Position numbers and translations under genes: made by a program. This document shows, in pieces, positions 16,606 through 27,380 of a DNA stretch of 64,000 nucleotides; position 1 is the first letter of the stretch, and each line of letters starts with the position of its first letter. This DNA is from Agrilactobacillus yilanensis (GTDB lineage: Bacteria > Bacillota > Bacilli > Lactobacillales > Lactobacillaceae). The notes under the pieces were generated by a model that searched no databases, had not been told where the DNA came from, and worked only from the letters and a program-made list of their open reading frames with translations. Location: the NCBI RefSeq assembly GCF_003946725.1, contig NZ_RHOY01000001.1, positions 62,001 through 126,000 of the forward strand, read 5' to 3'.

Positions 16606-17268
16606 ATGCAGAAAAAACAGTTGCAGTGGCTTATCCGGCTTGTCTATATTTTATTTCTAATTTATGCTTTCTTTTTCATTCAAGATCCTTATGACTTTAT
16701 CTTCTTAAATACGCTATTGGCGTACATTCCAATTGAATTAGCTTTTCACCTCACCGCTAATCGACCCAAACATAATATTTTCTTTTGGTTGATTTTTATT
16801 GTATGGCTCTTATTTTATCCGAATAACCCTTACTTATTAACAGATTTATTCCATTTAACCTTGCTACATCCCTATAATCCGGCAACGATGCTGATAAAAA
16901 CCGACATCCATATCTGGCTGTACTTCGCTTATTTAGTGGGCACCGCCATTGTTACTACAATTATTGGCTTAGCCACTTTTGAAAATGTTGTCCAAGCCCT
17001 AACGCAACGCTTCTTTAAAAATAATATTTTAGTGCATACCTTTATTTTTGAATTACTTTTATTTTTAACAAGTATCGGTATCTATATCGGGCGTTTTTTA
17101 AGAATCCACACAGTTTATTTATTAGATCCCCAGGCGATCATTCAGCCACTTTTAAAAATGTGGCATTTACAAAGTATCCAGTTTTTCCTAATTATCTTCG
17201 GTTTGTTAAATCTAATTTATCTCAGTATTTGGATCTTCCGGCAATTATTGCACAAAAATGAATTGTGA
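16606..17268 (+). CDS. DUF1361 family membrane protein
   Basis: About 220 residues with six or more hydrophobic segments and the family's conserved FYPNNPYLLTDLFHL stretch after the third helix. I chose the ATG at 16606 (MQKKQLQ), preceded by GGGGC; the ATG at 16591 has no ribosome binding site. No function is established for the family. It stands alone, divergent from cdaA and convergent with potD, sharing a bidirectional terminator. Confidence 0.85.
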   Translation: MQKKQLQWLIRLVYILFLIYAFFFIQDPYDFIFLNTLLAYIPIELAFHLTANRPKHNIFFWLIFIVWLLFYPNNPYLLTDLFHLTLLHPYNPATMLIKTDIHIWLYFAYLVGTAIVTTIIGLATFENVVQALTQRFFKNNILVHTFIFELLLFLTSIGIYIGRFLRIHTVYLLDPQAIIQPLLKMWHLQSIQFFLIIFGLLNLIYLSIWIFRQLLHKNEL

Positions 17269-17270
17269 TC

Positions 17271-17318
17271 AAAAATAACGCAAGAGTTTATGTCTTTAAA
17301 CTTTTGCGTTATTTTTTT
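17271..17318. terminator. Bidirectional terminator between the DUF1361 gene and potD
   Basis: A nearly perfect 18-bp stem (AAATAACGCAAGAGTTTA with TAAACTTTTGCGTTATTT) is flanked by A and T runs, so it can act in both directions. Confidence 0.92.
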
Positions 17319-18390
17319 AATTGTGCATCTTAAATTCTAAAAATAAATCATTATACACTTCAACCCATTTAGGTCCCAAGTCTTGATAGACCTCTAAATT
17401 TTTCATTGTCTGACTGTCCGGATAGAATTGCTTATCTTCACGAACCGCTTTAGGTAACAAGGCTTGTGCTTTTTTATTAGGCGTTGCATAGCCGATATAT
17501 TGGGCGTTTTGTGCCGCATTTTCCGGTCGCAGCATGAAATTGATAAAGGCATAGGCAGCTTTTTTATGCACCGCTGTTTTTGGCATTACAATATTGTCAA
17601 ACCATAAATTACTGCCTTCGCTAGGCACAACATAGTGTAGATGGTCATTATTCGCGAGCATCTCTGCTGCTTCTCCAGACCAAGTGACAGCTACTGGTGC
17701 TTCTCCGGCAATCATATACATTTTAATTTCATCCGCTACAACAGCTTTTACATTGGGTGCTAGACGATTCAATTGATCTGCAGCCTGGCGCAACTGCTGT
17801 GGTGATTTACTATTCATACTATACCCAGATTCGACTAAGGCCATGCCCATAATATCTCGGGCACTATCTACAAGCATTAATTTATTTTGCCATTTTGGCG
17901 CCCATAAATCTGACCAATGATCAATTTCACCAGCTTTAACGTATTGATCATTATAAATAATGCCTAAAGTCCCCCAGAAATAAGGCACGGAATAACGATT
18001 ATTAGGATCAAAGCTTTGATTTAAAAATTGTGGTTCAATATTTTGTAAGCCTTTAATTTTTTTTGGATCTAAAGGCAGCAGCAATGAAGCTTTATGCATT
18101 TTTTCAATCATATAATCACTCGGGATGGCGATATCATAGGCGGTACCACCTTGCTGGATTTTAGTAAACATCGCTTCATTACTATCAAAGGTTTCGTATT
18201 TAACTTGATAGCCTGTCTCTTTTTCAAATTTTGTAATTAAGGCTGGATCAATATAATCACCCCAGTTAAAAATCGTCAGCGTTTTACTGGCGTTATCTTG
18301 CCCAGAAGCTTTATTTAAGGCGTGTACCCCTAGGCCTAAGAGTGCACTAACAATTAAAATAATGGCCGCAAAGATACCAAATCTTTTCAT
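17317..18390 (-). CDS. potD: Spermidine/putrescine ABC transporter substrate-binding protein
   Basis: 357 residues with an N-terminal hydrophobic signal or anchor segment (about residues 5-25), then a type 2 periplasmic-binding-protein fold with LTIFNWGDYIDP near the start and PENAAQNAQYIGYATPN near the end, both typical of PotD. There is no lipobox Cys in the signal region, so it is likely held by an uncleaved helix. It is the last gene of potABCD, overlapping potC by 4 bp. Confidence 0.93.
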   Translation of the reverse strand: MKRFGIFAAIILIVSALLGLGVHALNKASGQDNASKTLTIFNWGDYIDPALITKFEKETGYQVKYETFDSNEAMFTKIQQGGTAYDIAIPSDYMIEKMHKASLLLPLDPKKIKGLQNIEPQFLNQSFDPNNRYSVPYFWGTLGIIYNDQYVKAGEIDHWSDLWAPKWQNKLMLVDSARDIMGMALVESGYSMNSKSPQQLRQAADQLNRLAPNVKAVVADEIKMYMIAGEAPVAVTWSGEAAEMLANNDHLHYVVPSEGSNLWFDNIVMPKTAVHKKAAYAFINFMLRPENAAQNAQYIGYATPNKKAQALLPKAVREDKQFYPDSQTMKNLEVYQDLGPKWVEVYNDLFLEFKMHN

Positions 18391-19208
18391 TGCAGATAAG
18401 CCCCCCCTCTTTGGCGCTTATTCCGACGAGATTGCGTATATTGATTAATGAAGTAATAACCCACAATTAAGAGAATAGAAAAAATAAACATGATCGCAGA
18501 TAAGGCATTGATTTCTAGGTTGATCCCCTGCCGTGCTCTTGAATAAATTTCAACGGATAACGTCGCAAAACCATTACCGGTTACAAAAAAGGTGACAGCA
18601 AAGTCATCTAAAGAATACGTTAATGCCATAAAAAAGCCAGAGAAAATGCTCGGTAAAATATAAGGTAGGATCACTTTACTCAAAATCTGCCACCGATTTG
18701 CCCCCAAGTCCCGAGCTGCATCAACCATTGAACCATTCATTTCTTTTAAGCGGGGTAAGACTAACAAGACAACGATGGGAATTGAAAAGGCAATATGACT
18801 GGCTAAAACAGACCCAAAGCCTAAAGCAATGCCCAATGTCGTGAATAAAATCAAAAAACTAGCCCCAATAATGACATCTGGTGAAACCATTAAGATATTA
18901 TTTAAAGATAAGATAAAGTTTTGTAACTTACGCTGCTTTAACGTATGGATCCCTAACGCCCCCATCGTACCAACGATTGTGGCTACTAGAGAAGACAGTA
19001 AGGCGATGAGCAACGTATCTAACAAAATAACAATTAAGCGACTGTCAGAAAATAAAGTTTGATAATGGCTTAGGGTAAAGCCTTTAAAAGTAGACATATT
19101 TGTCCCGCTGCTAAATGAATAATAGATCAAATACAAAATTGGCGTATAAAGTAGGGCAAAGGCAAAAATTAAATAAAGTCGGCCGCCCCAATGCTTATGC
19201 TTTGCCAT
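18387..19208 (-). CDS. potC: Spermidine/putrescine ABC transporter permease PotC
   Basis: 273 residues with six membrane helices. The EAA loop is near residue 175 (DAARDLGANRWQILSKVILP), which docks on the ATPase. It pairs with PotB to form the channel. It overlaps potB by 14 bp and potD by 4 bp, so the operon is tightly coupled. Confidence 0.94.
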   Translation of the reverse strand: MAKHKHWGGRLYLIFAFALLYTPILYLIYYSFSSGTNMSTFKGFTLSHYQTLFSDSRLIVILLDTLLIALLSSLVATIVGTMGALGIHTLKQRKLQNFILSLNNILMVSPDVIIGASFLILFTTLGIALGFGSVLASHIAFSIPIVVLLVLPRLKEMNGSMVDAARDLGANRWQILSKVILPYILPSIFSGFFMALTYSLDDFAVTFFVTGNGFATLSVEIYSRARQGINLEINALSAIMFIFSILLIVGYYFINQYTQSRRNKRQRGGAYLQ

Positions 19209-20034
19209 GATTTTTTCTTGTCCCCGCCTTTCTTGTTCCAGAGGTCAGTGTCATTGTTAAAAACATGATCAAAATTAAGATCACGCCGATGGTTGACCCC
19301 ATCCCCCAGTTCATTGTTGTTAGGAAATGTTCTTCAATTGCGGTGCCCAGTGTAATAACCCGGTTCCCCCCAATTAATCTGGTGATCATGAATAAAGAAA
19401 GTGACGGTATGAAGACGGCCTGAACACCAGACCGTACCCCGTTAATACTGATGGGAAAAATCACCCGCCAAAGTGTCTGAAAATTATTTGCACCTAAATC
19501 ATGGCTGGCCTGAATTACTGCTGGATCAATATCCACTAGTGAGTTATAGATCGGTAAAATCATAAATGGAATTTGGATATAAGCCGCTACTAAAACAAAA
19601 CTTGTATTTGTAAATAGAATTTGTTGCGGGCCAATACCCATAAATGTCAAAAAGTGATTTACAGCGCCGGTTTGTGAAAAAATACCAATAAATGCGTAGG
19701 CTTTTAGCAATAAATTAATCCAAGTTGGCAAAATAATTAATAGAATCCATAATTGCCGATGTTTTAATTTTGTTAAAAAGTAAGCCGTCGGATAGCTGAT
19801 AACTAAAGTGATTAACGTAATTAAAAAAGCGTAGACAAAGGAGTTTAACGTCATTTTTAAATAAACTGCCGAGCTTAAATAATTTTTATAGTTGGCTAAA
19901 GTTAGCTGATGATCTAAACCAAAAAAGGACTGGTAGATAATTAAAGCGACCGGTGCAATGACAAAAAGTGCGATCCAAATAAAATACAACGAAAAATAAG
20001 ACCATTGCCGTGTTTTATGATTCAGTGTTGTCAC
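19195..20034 (-). CDS. potB: Spermidine/putrescine ABC transporter permease PotB
   Basis: 279 residues with six membrane helices and an EAA loop ([20 protein letters not shown]). Together with PotC it forms the membrane part of a polyamine importer. It overlaps potA by 20 bp and potC by 14 bp. Confidence 0.94.
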   Translation of the reverse strand: MTTLNHKTRQWSYFSLYFIWIALFVIAPVALIIYQSFFGLDHQLTLANYKNYLSSAVYLKMTLNSFVYAFLITLITLVISYPTAYFLTKLKHRQLWILLIILPTWINLLLKAYAFIGIFSQTGAVNHFLTFMGIGPQQILFTNTSFVLVAAYIQIPFMILPIYNSLVDIDPAVIQASHDLGANNFQTLWRVIFPISINGVRSGVQAVFIPSLSLFMITRLIGGNRVITLGTAIEEHFLTTMNWGMGSTIGVILILIMFLTMTLTSGTRKAGTRKNHGKA

Positions 20035-21124
20035 CTTCCTCGTACTGGCTTAAGCGGGCATCAAAATCTTCTTCTTCTTCCCCAAACCGCATAACGTGTA
20101 AGGCTTGCGGTGTGAAATTTAAGCCAACTTTTTCAATATCTTCTACCGAATTGGTGGTATGAATTAACCATTGATTACCATCTTCGTCATGACTCGTAAT
20201 TTCAAAATGATCCCCTCGAAATAGCTGTGAATCCACTTGAACAACTAGCTTCCCCTGATCTTGAGTCGTGACTTCAATATCTTCAGGCCGCAAAACGACT
20301 TCAACGGCTTCATTCGGCCGCATCCCGGCATCGGCACATTCGAAACGTTTACCGACAAACTCCACTTCAAAGTCTTGAATCATTGTCCCTGGTACAATAT
20401 TGCTTTCACCAATAAAATCAGCCACAAAATGATTGATAGGTTCATCATAAATATCCACTGGCGAACCGCTTTGCTGCAGCTTACCATCATTCATTACAAT
20501 AATTTCATCACTGACCGCTAAAGCCTCTTCTTGATCGTGGGTCACAAATAAAAAAGTAATGCCCAATCGCTGCTGTAAAGAGCGTAATTCATATTGCATC
20601 TGCTGTCTGAGTTTTTGATCTAATGCAGATAAGGATTCATCTAACAACAATAACCGAGGTTCATTAACAATTGCTCTGGCAATTGCAATTCGCTGTTGCT
20701 GCCCACCGGATAGTTCGGAAATCATCCGATTTTCAAAGCCGCTCATCCGGGTAACCCGTAAAATATCTGCCACTCGATCTTCAATTTCTGATTTTGGCAC
20801 TTTGCGCAAATTTAGCCCGAAAGCCACGTTGTCAAAAACATTTAAATGTGGAAATAAAGCATAATTTTGAAAAACGGTATTCACTTTTCGTTTTTCTGCC
20901 GGCAGATTCGTGATGTCTTCGCCGTCAAACAAGACTTGGCCTTTATCTGCTAGAATTAACCCAGAAACAATACGCAAAATCGTAGTTTTTCCTGAGCCGG
21001 AAGGTCCTAAAAAGGAGTAAAATTTACCTTGATCTAAGGTGAAACTAACATCGTCTAATGCTAAAAAGTCATCAAAATATTTGTAAACGTGCTGTAATGC
21101 TAGGATTGTTTCTGAGCGTGCCAT
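20015..21124 (-). CDS. potA: Spermidine/putrescine ABC transporter ATPase PotA
   Basis: About 369 residues. Walker A is GPSGSGKT, the signature is LSGGQQQR, Walker B is [12 protein letters not shown], and the switch His is in [11 protein letters not shown]-terminal TOBE-type domain follows. The start is the ATG at 21124, 7 bp after AAAGGAG; the TTG two codons upstream is less likely. It is the first gene of potABCD; the complete transporter is present. Confidence 0.95.
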   Translation of the reverse strand: MARSETILALQHVYKYFDDFLALDDVSFTLDQGKFYSFLGPSGSGKTTILRIVSGLILADKGQVLFDGEDITNLPAEKRKVNTVFQNYALFPHLNVFDNVAFGLNLRKVPKSEIEDRVADILRVTRMSGFENRMISELSGGQQQRIAIARAIVNEPRLLLLDESLSALDQKLRQQMQYELRSLQQRLGITFLFVTHDQEEALAVSDEIIVMNDGKLQQSGSPVDIYDEPINHFVADFIGESNIVPGTMIQDFEVEFVGKRFECADAGMRPNEAVEVVLRPEDIEVTTQDQGKLVVQVDSQLFRGDHFEITSHDEDGNQWLIHTTNSVEDIEKVGLNFTPQALHVMRFGEEEEDFDARLSQYEEGDNTES

Positions 21125-21225
21125 GATCAAGCTCCTTTAGATTTGTTTTAATTAAACTAGTGATATACATTTAAAAAAGTTATAATAATTGTAAATAATA
21201 AATATACAGTAACCCGGAGGTCAAC

Positions 21226-22227
21226 ATGTCAGATTATCAAGCAATCAACCTTACATTGCAAGAAGATGGTCAAGTTCTACCACAGTATGTCGGTAAAAAC
21301 TTACCTACTTTAAAAAATAATGATGTCTTAATTCGTGTACAATACTCTAGTATTAATCACAAAGACGCCCTTACTTTAAATGCTAAAAGTGGCGTTGTCC
21401 GCAATTATCCAATTGTGCCTGGTATTGATTTTGCGGGCATGGTCATCGAGTCTGATGATCCTGCATTTTTTGTCGGTGATAAAGTGGTTGGTACCGGTTT
21501 TGAATTCGGCGTTAAGCGAGATGGCGGCTACAGTGAATTTGTCCTGGCACCTGGGCATAAAATTTTCAAAATTCCACGGCCATTAACGATGCGCGATACA
21601 ATGATTTTAGGCACAGCTGGTTTAACAGCTGCCATTTGTCTGAGCCATTTCTTACAATTAAAAGCATCTACAAATAAAGATATTCCAATTTTAGTCACTG
21701 GTGTTACCGGTGGTGTTGGCGGTTTAATACTTGCGATGCTACGTAAGTTAGGCTTTACCAACCTCACAGCAGTCACCCGCCGGACGGATGTTAATGGTTA
21801 TCTAACAGACTTAGGTGCAACTAAAATCATTGATCCGCAAAAATTAAAGAACTCTAGACATAAACCGCTATTAAAAGGGGAATATGCAGCGGTCTTAGAT
21901 AGTGTTGGTGGTCAACTGCTAGGGGATATCTTAGGCCGTTTGGAATACAACGGCTGCGCCATCACTTGCGGGAATACCGCCGGCAATAACTTCGGCGCAA
22001 GTGTTTTACCGTTTATTCTTCGGGGCATTAAATTGATTGGCGTGGATTCTGTAGATTATCCTGCCCCAGATCGACAAGAGCTCTGGCAGCTATTAGCTTC
22101 TTCTTTCCGATTAGACAGTGAACACTCTGTTGCGGTTCATGAAATTAGCTTTGAAGATATGTTGCCAACGCTCAAGGATTTCAGTGAACATCCGCAAATG
22201 GGCCGGACAATTATTGCCTTTCCATAG
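21226..22227 (+). CDS. YhdH/AcuI-type quinone oxidoreductase (MDR family)
   Basis: 333 residues: a GroES-like N-terminal domain and a Rossmann domain with TGVTGGVGGLIL for NADPH. VPGIDFAGMV, the SINHKDAL motif and the absence of zinc ligands place it in the YhdH/AcuI branch of medium-chain reductases. E. coli AcuI reduces acryloyl-CoA; the substrate here is unknown. The ribosome binding site is CGGAGG. It is transcribed alone and convergent with the antiporter gene, with 8 bp between stops and no terminator. Confidence 0.9.
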   Translation: MSDYQAINLTLQEDGQVLPQYVGKNLPTLKNNDVLIRVQYSSINHKDALTLNAKSGVVRNYPIVPGIDFAGMVIESDDPAFFVGDKVVGTGFEFGVKRDGGYSEFVLAPGHKIFKIPRPLTMRDTMILGTAGLTAAICLSHFLQLKASTNKDIPILVTGVTGGVGGLILAMLRKLGFTNLTAVTRRTDVNGYLTDLGATKIIDPQKLKNSRHKPLLKGEYAAVLDSVGGQLLGDILGRLEYNGCAITCGNTAGNNFGASVLPFILRGIKLIGVDSVDYPAPDRQELWQLLASSFRLDSEHSVAVHEISFEDMLPTLKDFSEHPQMGRTIIAFP

Positions 22228-22235
22228 CCAATGCG

Positions 22236-24365
22236 TTAGGCTTCAATTTCTTGATCGGTCGTCATGACCACTGCATTTTCCGTGTAGTTGATCTGCTGCC
22301 GTAATTTACCAGCAACGCTATTATTAATTAATCCTTTTTCGATCATCTCTTGAATAGCCCCCCGCTGACTGGCTAAAGCGTGGGTTCGCAAAATTACTAA
22401 TTGCTGTTCATAAGCTTCTGTGCGTCGATTGCCAATATCTTTTAGGTTTGCTACCCGACGCCGATAACGGGTAACCAATTGATAAATGGCCTGCCGGTTA
22501 AATTTCTGCGCCCGATTCTCAGGTAACTTCAAAAATTCAGATAAGTGCTTTAGGCCGCCTTTGGCCATTTGTTTTTCAACGAACAGCTTTTCATTAAAGA
22601 AAGGTTGTTCGCTATTTTTTTGGGATGTTTTAAACGCTAAGAAATGATTGGTTTTTGTTTGAACTCTAAAGAAAAATAACTTAAATTTAACCCGCCATTT
22701 ACCCTTTTCAATATCCGCTAGATCTTTATGCCGTTGAATCAGACTTTTTTCGTAATATTGGAAGGTTTTAACTTGAATTTGATTTTGTTTCCATAATGCT
22801 TCTAAAGCTGCAAGCTCACCATCTAGGCCGACTCGGTTTAGGATCAGCTCATCTTTTAAAATTGGCGGTAATTGATCGTCATCGGTCAAATCCAGCTCGC
22901 CTCGGCGAATCATCGTTTGATATTCCTGTATTAAATCCAAGGCAGCCCGCTGATTGCTCTCTCGTTTTTCAGATTCAATTTTGTGTACCGCTACTTGATA
23001 CATATACAACTGTGCTTGGGCGACGGTATAAGAAACTTGTGTACCGCTATTTTCATCTTCTTCATCATCATCTAGATTCTCATCTGCTGTTGGCAAACTC
23101 CCCCGTAACCGCAACGGCCGGCCATTGGGGATGAACAGCGGAATGAAAACAATCGCCATAATCAAACTGACCAAAACAACCCCCGCGGCTACGAATAGCA
23201 TCATTGACCGCTGCGGAAAACTTTTACCGCTGGCAATCACTACTGGTACGGATAAAACCCCGGCCATGGTAATTGCCCCTCTAACACCGGTCAAGCCGGA
23301 TAGAATAGCGATTTTAAAACTTGGTCGTTCATCACTACGTTTTCGTAAGTAATTCAATAAAATATTGCCGTAAGTCCATAAAGTCCGGATTAAGAACATG
23401 CCAAACCAAGTAATAAAGACATACAAGATTGCATTTCGCGTACTGATATCTGGATTTTTAATAACTGCACCAAAAGCTACGGGCAGTTCAATCCCTAAAA
23501 TTAAAAAGACAACGCCATTTAATAAATAAACGATAATATCCCATGTTTTTTCATTAACAATATTTAATTCTGCTAAGTAGTAATCAGAATATAAATTCCG
23601 TTGATTACTACCTACAATACCTGCAGCAACAACCGCAATAACACCGGAAGCATGAAAAACTTCTTCAGCAATTAAATAAATAATAAAAGGCGTGCTGACT
23701 TGCAGAATGGTATGTAAAACGACATCGGTAATCCCCTGTCTAAGGAAAAACTGCTTTAAAAATTGCAATAAGAACATTAACAATAAGCCAATAATTGCGC
23801 CCACAATACTGATATAAAAGAAATCACCTACTGCTTGACCTAATGAAAAGACACCGGTAACTGTGGCAGCAACCCCATACTTAAAGCCGATCAAACCACT
23901 GGCATCGTTGATCAGACTTTCGCCACTAACAAGATGTAAAATGTTTGACGGTAGTTTAGCACGTTCTGAAATAGATTGCACAGCAATTGGATCGGTGGGG
24001 GACAAAATAGCCGCCAAGGCAAACGCAGCTGACAGCGGCAACGCTGGAATTAAGTAATGAATTAAATAGCCGCCTAAAAAAGTAGTAATAAATACTAAAA
24101 TAATGGCATTGGCAACAATTGGTCCCCGCAAAGCCCACAATTCTTTTTTAGGAAAATGAAAGCCGTCATTAAATAGTAAGGGTGCAATAAATAGCAACAT
24201 AAACCAGCTTGTGTTTAATGGAATCTGAAAGTTAAAAATCACCGCAATCAATAAGCCGATGATGACTTGGATTAAACTGACCGGTAAGATCACAACATAG
24301 TGACTGATAATATTTGAAATGATCACAAAAACTACCAGTAAAATGACACCTTCAATAATTTCCAA
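22236..24365 (-). CDS. Na+/H+ antiporter, CPA1/NhaP type
   Basis: 709 residues. The first roughly 410 form 12 or so membrane helices with the ion-binding segments LSPTDPIAV and SGESLINDASG, the latter carrying the Asp expected in CPA1 exchangers. An acidic linker (DENLDDDEEDENSG) leads to a long cytoplasmic helical domain of about 290 residues rich in charged residues, which could sense pH or bind a partner. It exports Na+ (or K+) for protons. It is transcribed alone. Confidence 0.92.
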   Translation of the reverse strand: MEIIEGVILLVVFVIISNIISHYVVILPVSLIQVIIGLLIAVIFNFQIPLNTSWFMLLFIAPLLFNDGFHFPKKELWALRGPIVANAIILVFITTFLGGYLIHYLIPALPLSAAFALAAILSPTDPIAVQSISERAKLPSNILHLVSGESLINDASGLIGFKYGVAATVTGVFSLGQAVGDFFYISIVGAIIGLLLMFLLQFLKQFFLRQGITDVVLHTILQVSTPFIIYLIAEEVFHASGVIAVVAAGIVGSNQRNLYSDYYLAELNIVNEKTWDIIVYLLNGVVFLILGIELPVAFGAVIKNPDISTRNAILYVFITWFGMFLIRTLWTYGNILLNYLRKRSDERPSFKIAILSGLTGVRGAITMAGVLSVPVVIASGKSFPQRSMMLFVAAGVVLVSLIMAIVFIPLFIPNGRPLRLRGSLPTADENLDDDEEDENSGTQVSYTVAQAQLYMYQVAVHKIESEKRESNQRAALDLIQEYQTMIRRGELDLTDDDQLPPILKDELILNRVGLDGELAALEALWKQNQIQVKTFQYYEKSLIQRHKDLADIEKGKWRVKFKLFFFRVQTKTNHFLAFKTSQKNSEQPFFNEKLFVEKQMAKGGLKHLSEFLKLPENRAQKFNRQAIYQLVTRYRRRVANLKDIGNRRTEAYEQQLVILRTHALASQRGAIQEMIEKGLINNSVAGKLRQQINYTENAVVMTTDQEIEA

Positions 24366-24458
24366 AACACTGCCCCCTCCAATTAATACCGTCCATGATT
24401 CACTAATATCTCATTATAGACTATCTGATCAGCCCGTTAAAACATTTTTTACCACCAC

Positions 24459-24490
24459 TAAAAAAGCGGTGTAGATTTTCTACGCCGCTA
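24459..24490 (-). terminator. Terminator of murB
   Basis: On the minus strand a 10-bp stem (AGCGGCGTAG with CTACACCGCT, one mismatch), a 5-base loop and six T lie just after the murB stop. Confidence 0.8.
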
Positions 24491-24499
24491 CGCTGCTTG

Positions 24500-25396
24500 T
24501 TAAGCCTTTGGTTCGCCAATAATTCGAACTTCAGGTTCCAATTTAATTTGGAATTTTGCCCAAACTTCTTTTTGAACAAAATGAATCATCGCCATATAAT
24601 CCGTGGCCGTGGCATGATCAATGTTTACAATAAAACCTGCATGTTTCATAGAAATTTGAGCGCCGCCGATGATTTTGCCTTGTAAGCCGGCTTCTTGAAT
24701 TAACGGACCTACAAAATGATCGGCCGGACGTTTGAAAACGCTGCCGCAAGAAGGATATTCCAGCGGTTGCTTACTTGCCCGACGCGCATTCAAATCTGTC
24801 ATTTTGGCTTTAATCGCTGTAAAATCACCAGGTTCTAAGGTGAACGTTGCTGAAACGACAACACCGCCATTTTCTTGTAAGGCACTATGCCGATAACTAA
24901 AGCCCATATCGGCCCCATTAACGGTCACTAAATTACCGTTAGCATCTAAATAACGATAGGCCGTTACTGCGTCTTTTATTTCACCGCCATAAGCACCAGC
25001 GTTCATGAAGACAGCACCGCCCACACTGCCAGGAATACCAGCAGCAAATTCTAGACCTGTTAAGCTGGCTGCTAAAGCCATTTCGGAAACATCAATAATT
25101 TTGGCGCCCGCTTGTGCGACAATCGTATTGCCTTTAGCTTCAATTGTTTTCATTTCAGTTGTAATGACTGTCAAGCCGCGAATACCACCGTCTTGAACAA
25201 TCAAGTTACTGGCATTGCCAATAACTGTCAACGGTAGTGCCTGTTGTTGCGCATAAACAACAAGCTTTTCTAAAGCTGCTTCTGTTTTAGGAAAAGCTAA
25301 GATGTCCGCCGGTCCACCTGTTTTTGTAAAGGTGTAATGGCTTAATGGTTCATTATATTTAATTTCAAGTTCTGAACTTGCCAAATCCTTGATCAA
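24500..25396 (-). CDS. murB: UDP-N-acetylenolpyruvoylglucosamine reductase
   Basis: 298 residues. It reduces UDP-GlcNAc-enolpyruvate to UDP-MurNAc with FAD and NADPH. The FAD motifs are TVIGNASNLIV and the GLEFAAGIPGSVGGAVFMNAGAYG block. YPSCGSVFKRP carries the catalytic Ser/Cys region of the short type IIb enzymes. It is monocistronic with its own terminator. Confidence 0.96.
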   Translation of the reverse strand: MIKDLASSELEIKYNEPLSHYTFTKTGGPADILAFPKTEAALEKLVVYAQQQALPLTVIGNASNLIVQDGGIRGLTVITTEMKTIEAKGNTIVAQAGAKIIDVSEMALAASLTGLEFAAGIPGSVGGAVFMNAGAYGGEIKDAVTAYRYLDANGNLVTVNGADMGFSYRHSALQENGGVVVSATFTLEPGDFTAIKAKMTDLNARRASKQPLEYPSCGSVFKRPADHFVGPLIQEAGLQGKIIGGAQISMKHAGFIVNIDHATATDYMAMIHFVQKEVWAKFQIKLEPEVRIIGEPKA

Positions 25397-25555
25397 ACTT
25401 TTCGCCCCTGTTCAAATATAGTCATTATTAGTAAAATAGCATTACTATGAATTCTAACAGAAATAATCCGAATATTCTATGTTAGAATCTTCAGCTGTCT
25501 TGTCAGCTTTTGAATTTTCTGTAAAATAAAAGATAAGCTTAAGGAGGCTTTTATT

Positions 25556-26317
25556 ATGAAATTTGTATCTTGGAATGTCAATGGCCTACGTGCCGTTTTG
25601 AAAAAGGACTTTATGACTATTTTTAACGATCTATCTGCTGATTTTTTCTGTATTCAAGAAACAAAAATGCAAGCCGGCCAAGTTGATTTGGACTTACCCG
25701 GTTATTACACTTATTTCAACTATGCCGTTAAAAAAGGTTACTCCGGCACTGCTATTTTTACAAAACATGAGCCGGATAAGGTCACTTATGGCTTAGACAT
25801 TGCTGAACACGATCAAGAAGGTCGGGTTATCACTTTGGAATACCCTACTTTTTATTTAATAACGTGTTATACGCCCAATTCTCAAAATGAATTAAAACGG
25901 TTAGATTACCGATTATCTTGGGAAGATGCGTTTCGCAATTATGTCTCTGAACTCAGCGCGCAAAAACCAGTTATCTTTTGCGGCGACTTAAACGTTGCCC
26001 ATGAGGCCATTGATTTAAAAAATGATAAAACCAATCATCATAATGCCGGTTTCAGTGATGAAGAGCGGGGCAAATTTACCCAGTTACTGGATGCTGGATT
26101 TACGGATACTTTCCGTTATTTTTACCCCGATTTAGAAGGCGTCTATTCTTGGTGGAGCTATCGTTTTAACGCCCGTAAAAATAACGCTGGTTGGCGCATT
26201 GACTATTTCATCACTTCTAATGCCTTGCAGCCAAAACTAAAAGACGCTAAAATTTTAACGGATATTTTAGGTTCAGATCACTGTCCGGTGGAATTGGACA
26301 CTGAAGATTTACTCTAA
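25556..26317 (+). CDS. Exodeoxyribonuclease III / AP endonuclease
   Basis: 253 residues of the exonuclease-endonuclease-phosphatase fold: [12 protein letters not shown] at the start, IQETKMQ with the metal-binding Glu, [14 protein letters not shown], and [10 protein letters not shown] at the end with the catalytic Asp-His. It repairs abasic sites and trims 3' ends. The ribosome binding site is AAGGAGG. A second nuclease gene follows after 10 bp in the same direction. Confidence 0.95.
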   Translation: MKFVSWNVNGLRAVLKKDFMTIFNDLSADFFCIQETKMQAGQVDLDLPGYYTYFNYAVKKGYSGTAIFTKHEPDKVTYGLDIAEHDQEGRVITLEYPTFYLITCYTPNSQNELKRLDYRLSWEDAFRNYVSELSAQKPVIFCGDLNVAHEAIDLKNDKTNHHNAGFSDEERGKFTQLLDAGFTDTFRYFYPDLEGVYSWWSYRFNARKNNAGWRIDYFITSNALQPKLKDAKILTDILGSDHCPVELDTEDLL

Positions 26318-26327
26318 GGAGGCTAAA

Positions 26328-26861
26328 ATGAACTTTACCGCTATGGATTTTGAAACCGCTAATTCAACGACTGGCAGTGCTTGCTCAATTGCTTTAGTTG
26401 TTGTGCGGGATGATCAAATCACCGATTCGTTTTATACATTAATTAATCCTGAAACTTATTTCAGCAAACGTAACATTCAAGTGCATGGTATCACGGCTAA
26501 AGCGGTCGCTCAAGCACCGACTTTTGATCTTGTTTGGCCCCATATTGCCCCGTTATTTGATCCACAGCACTTAGTAGCGGCCCATAATGCGAGTTTTGAT
26601 ATTCGAACTTTAAAAGGGGCTTTGGCAAATTATAAATTGCCTGAGCCTCACTTTTTAACCTTAGATACTTTACGCACTAGCCGCAAATTTTATCCGGAAT
26701 TTCCCAATCACAAGTTAAATACAGTCGCTAAAGCTTTACAAATTGATTTAAAGCATCATCATAACGCTTTAGACGACAGTATTGCTTGCGCCAAGATCTT
26801 ATGCCATCAGGTACAGCAATTTGGCCCAGATCGCTTAAAAACACTTGTTAAACTAGTCTAG
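26328..26861 (+). CDS. DnaQ-like 3'-5' exonuclease (DEDDh)
   Basis: 177 residues: AMDFETAN (first DE pair), HNASFDIRTLKG (second D) and HHNALDDSIACAKIL (H and D) complete the DEDDh active site. It is a stand-alone exonuclease domain, not fused to polymerase. It lies 10 bp after the AP endonuclease gene, probably in the same operon, which suggests a DNA-repair role. It meets the convergent GNAT gene with a 9-bp overlap. Confidence 0.9.
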   Translation: MNFTAMDFETANSTTGSACSIALVVVRDDQITDSFYTLINPETYFSKRNIQVHGITAKAVAQAPTFDLVWPHIAPLFDPQHLVAAHNASFDIRTLKGALANYKLPEPHFLTLDTLRTSRKFYPEFPNHKLNTVAKALQIDLKHHHNALDDSIACAKILCHQVQQFGPDRLKTLVKLV

Positions 26862-27380
26862 CAACCGCGCCATCTGCCATAGATCAATAAATCCGGCTTT
26901 CGGGTCATAATAGCCCCGTTGTAACGTACCTTCTACTTGAAATGCTAATTTTTTATATAGTTTTACAGCCCGCTGATTTCGTTGTTGAACCGTTAAAGTC
27001 AACCGACGGATGAGGCGGGTTTGTTTTGCCCAATCAATCCCATCTTCTAATAGCATTGTACCGATTTGATGGCCCCAATAAGCTTTTTTCACCGAAATTC
27101 CAATTTCACCGATATGCCGCAAGTGCAAGTCTTCTTCTCCGGCAATCCGCACCATACCTACAATTTCATCACCTAATAAAGCTAGTAATAGCAGATTATT
27201 ATCAGATTCATAAATATCTGCCAAGGCTAAAGCCTCAAGTTCTGGTGTTTGTCCATAATCTTCTGCGGTGACTAATAAGTAATTTGACTCCGTACTAACC
27301 TGTTTTAAATAGGCCAATAATGCGGCGGCATCTGCGGGCACTGCTTCACGAATGATGAGGGACTTTGCCTGTTTAGTCAT
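26853..27380 (-). CDS. GNAT family acetyltransferase
   Basis: About 175 residues. GISVKKAYWGHQIGTMLLEDGIDWA is the acetyl-CoA binding (motif A) region, and NQRAVKLYKKLAF is motif B. I chose the ATG at 27380 (MTKQAKS), which overlaps the tsaE stop in an ATGACTAA arrangement; the longer start lies inside tsaE. Genes next to tsaE are often rimI, but this protein looks more like a RimJ/YhhY-type enzyme, so no substrate is assigned. Confidence 0.85.
   Translation of the reverse strand: MTKQAKSLIIREAVPADAAALLAYLKQVSTESNYLLVTAEDYGQTPELEALALADIYESDNNLLLLALLGDEIVGMVRIAGEEDLHLRHIGEIGISVKKAYWGHQIGTMLLEDGIDWAKQTRLIRRLTLTVQQRNQRAVKLYKKLAFQVEGTLQRGYYDPKAGFIDLWQMARLLD

Noticed and set aside
22796-23134. 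A 112-codon ORF antisense to the Na+/H+ antiporter
   Set aside because: Its reading frame follows the codon pattern of the antiporter gene and it has no independent signals.
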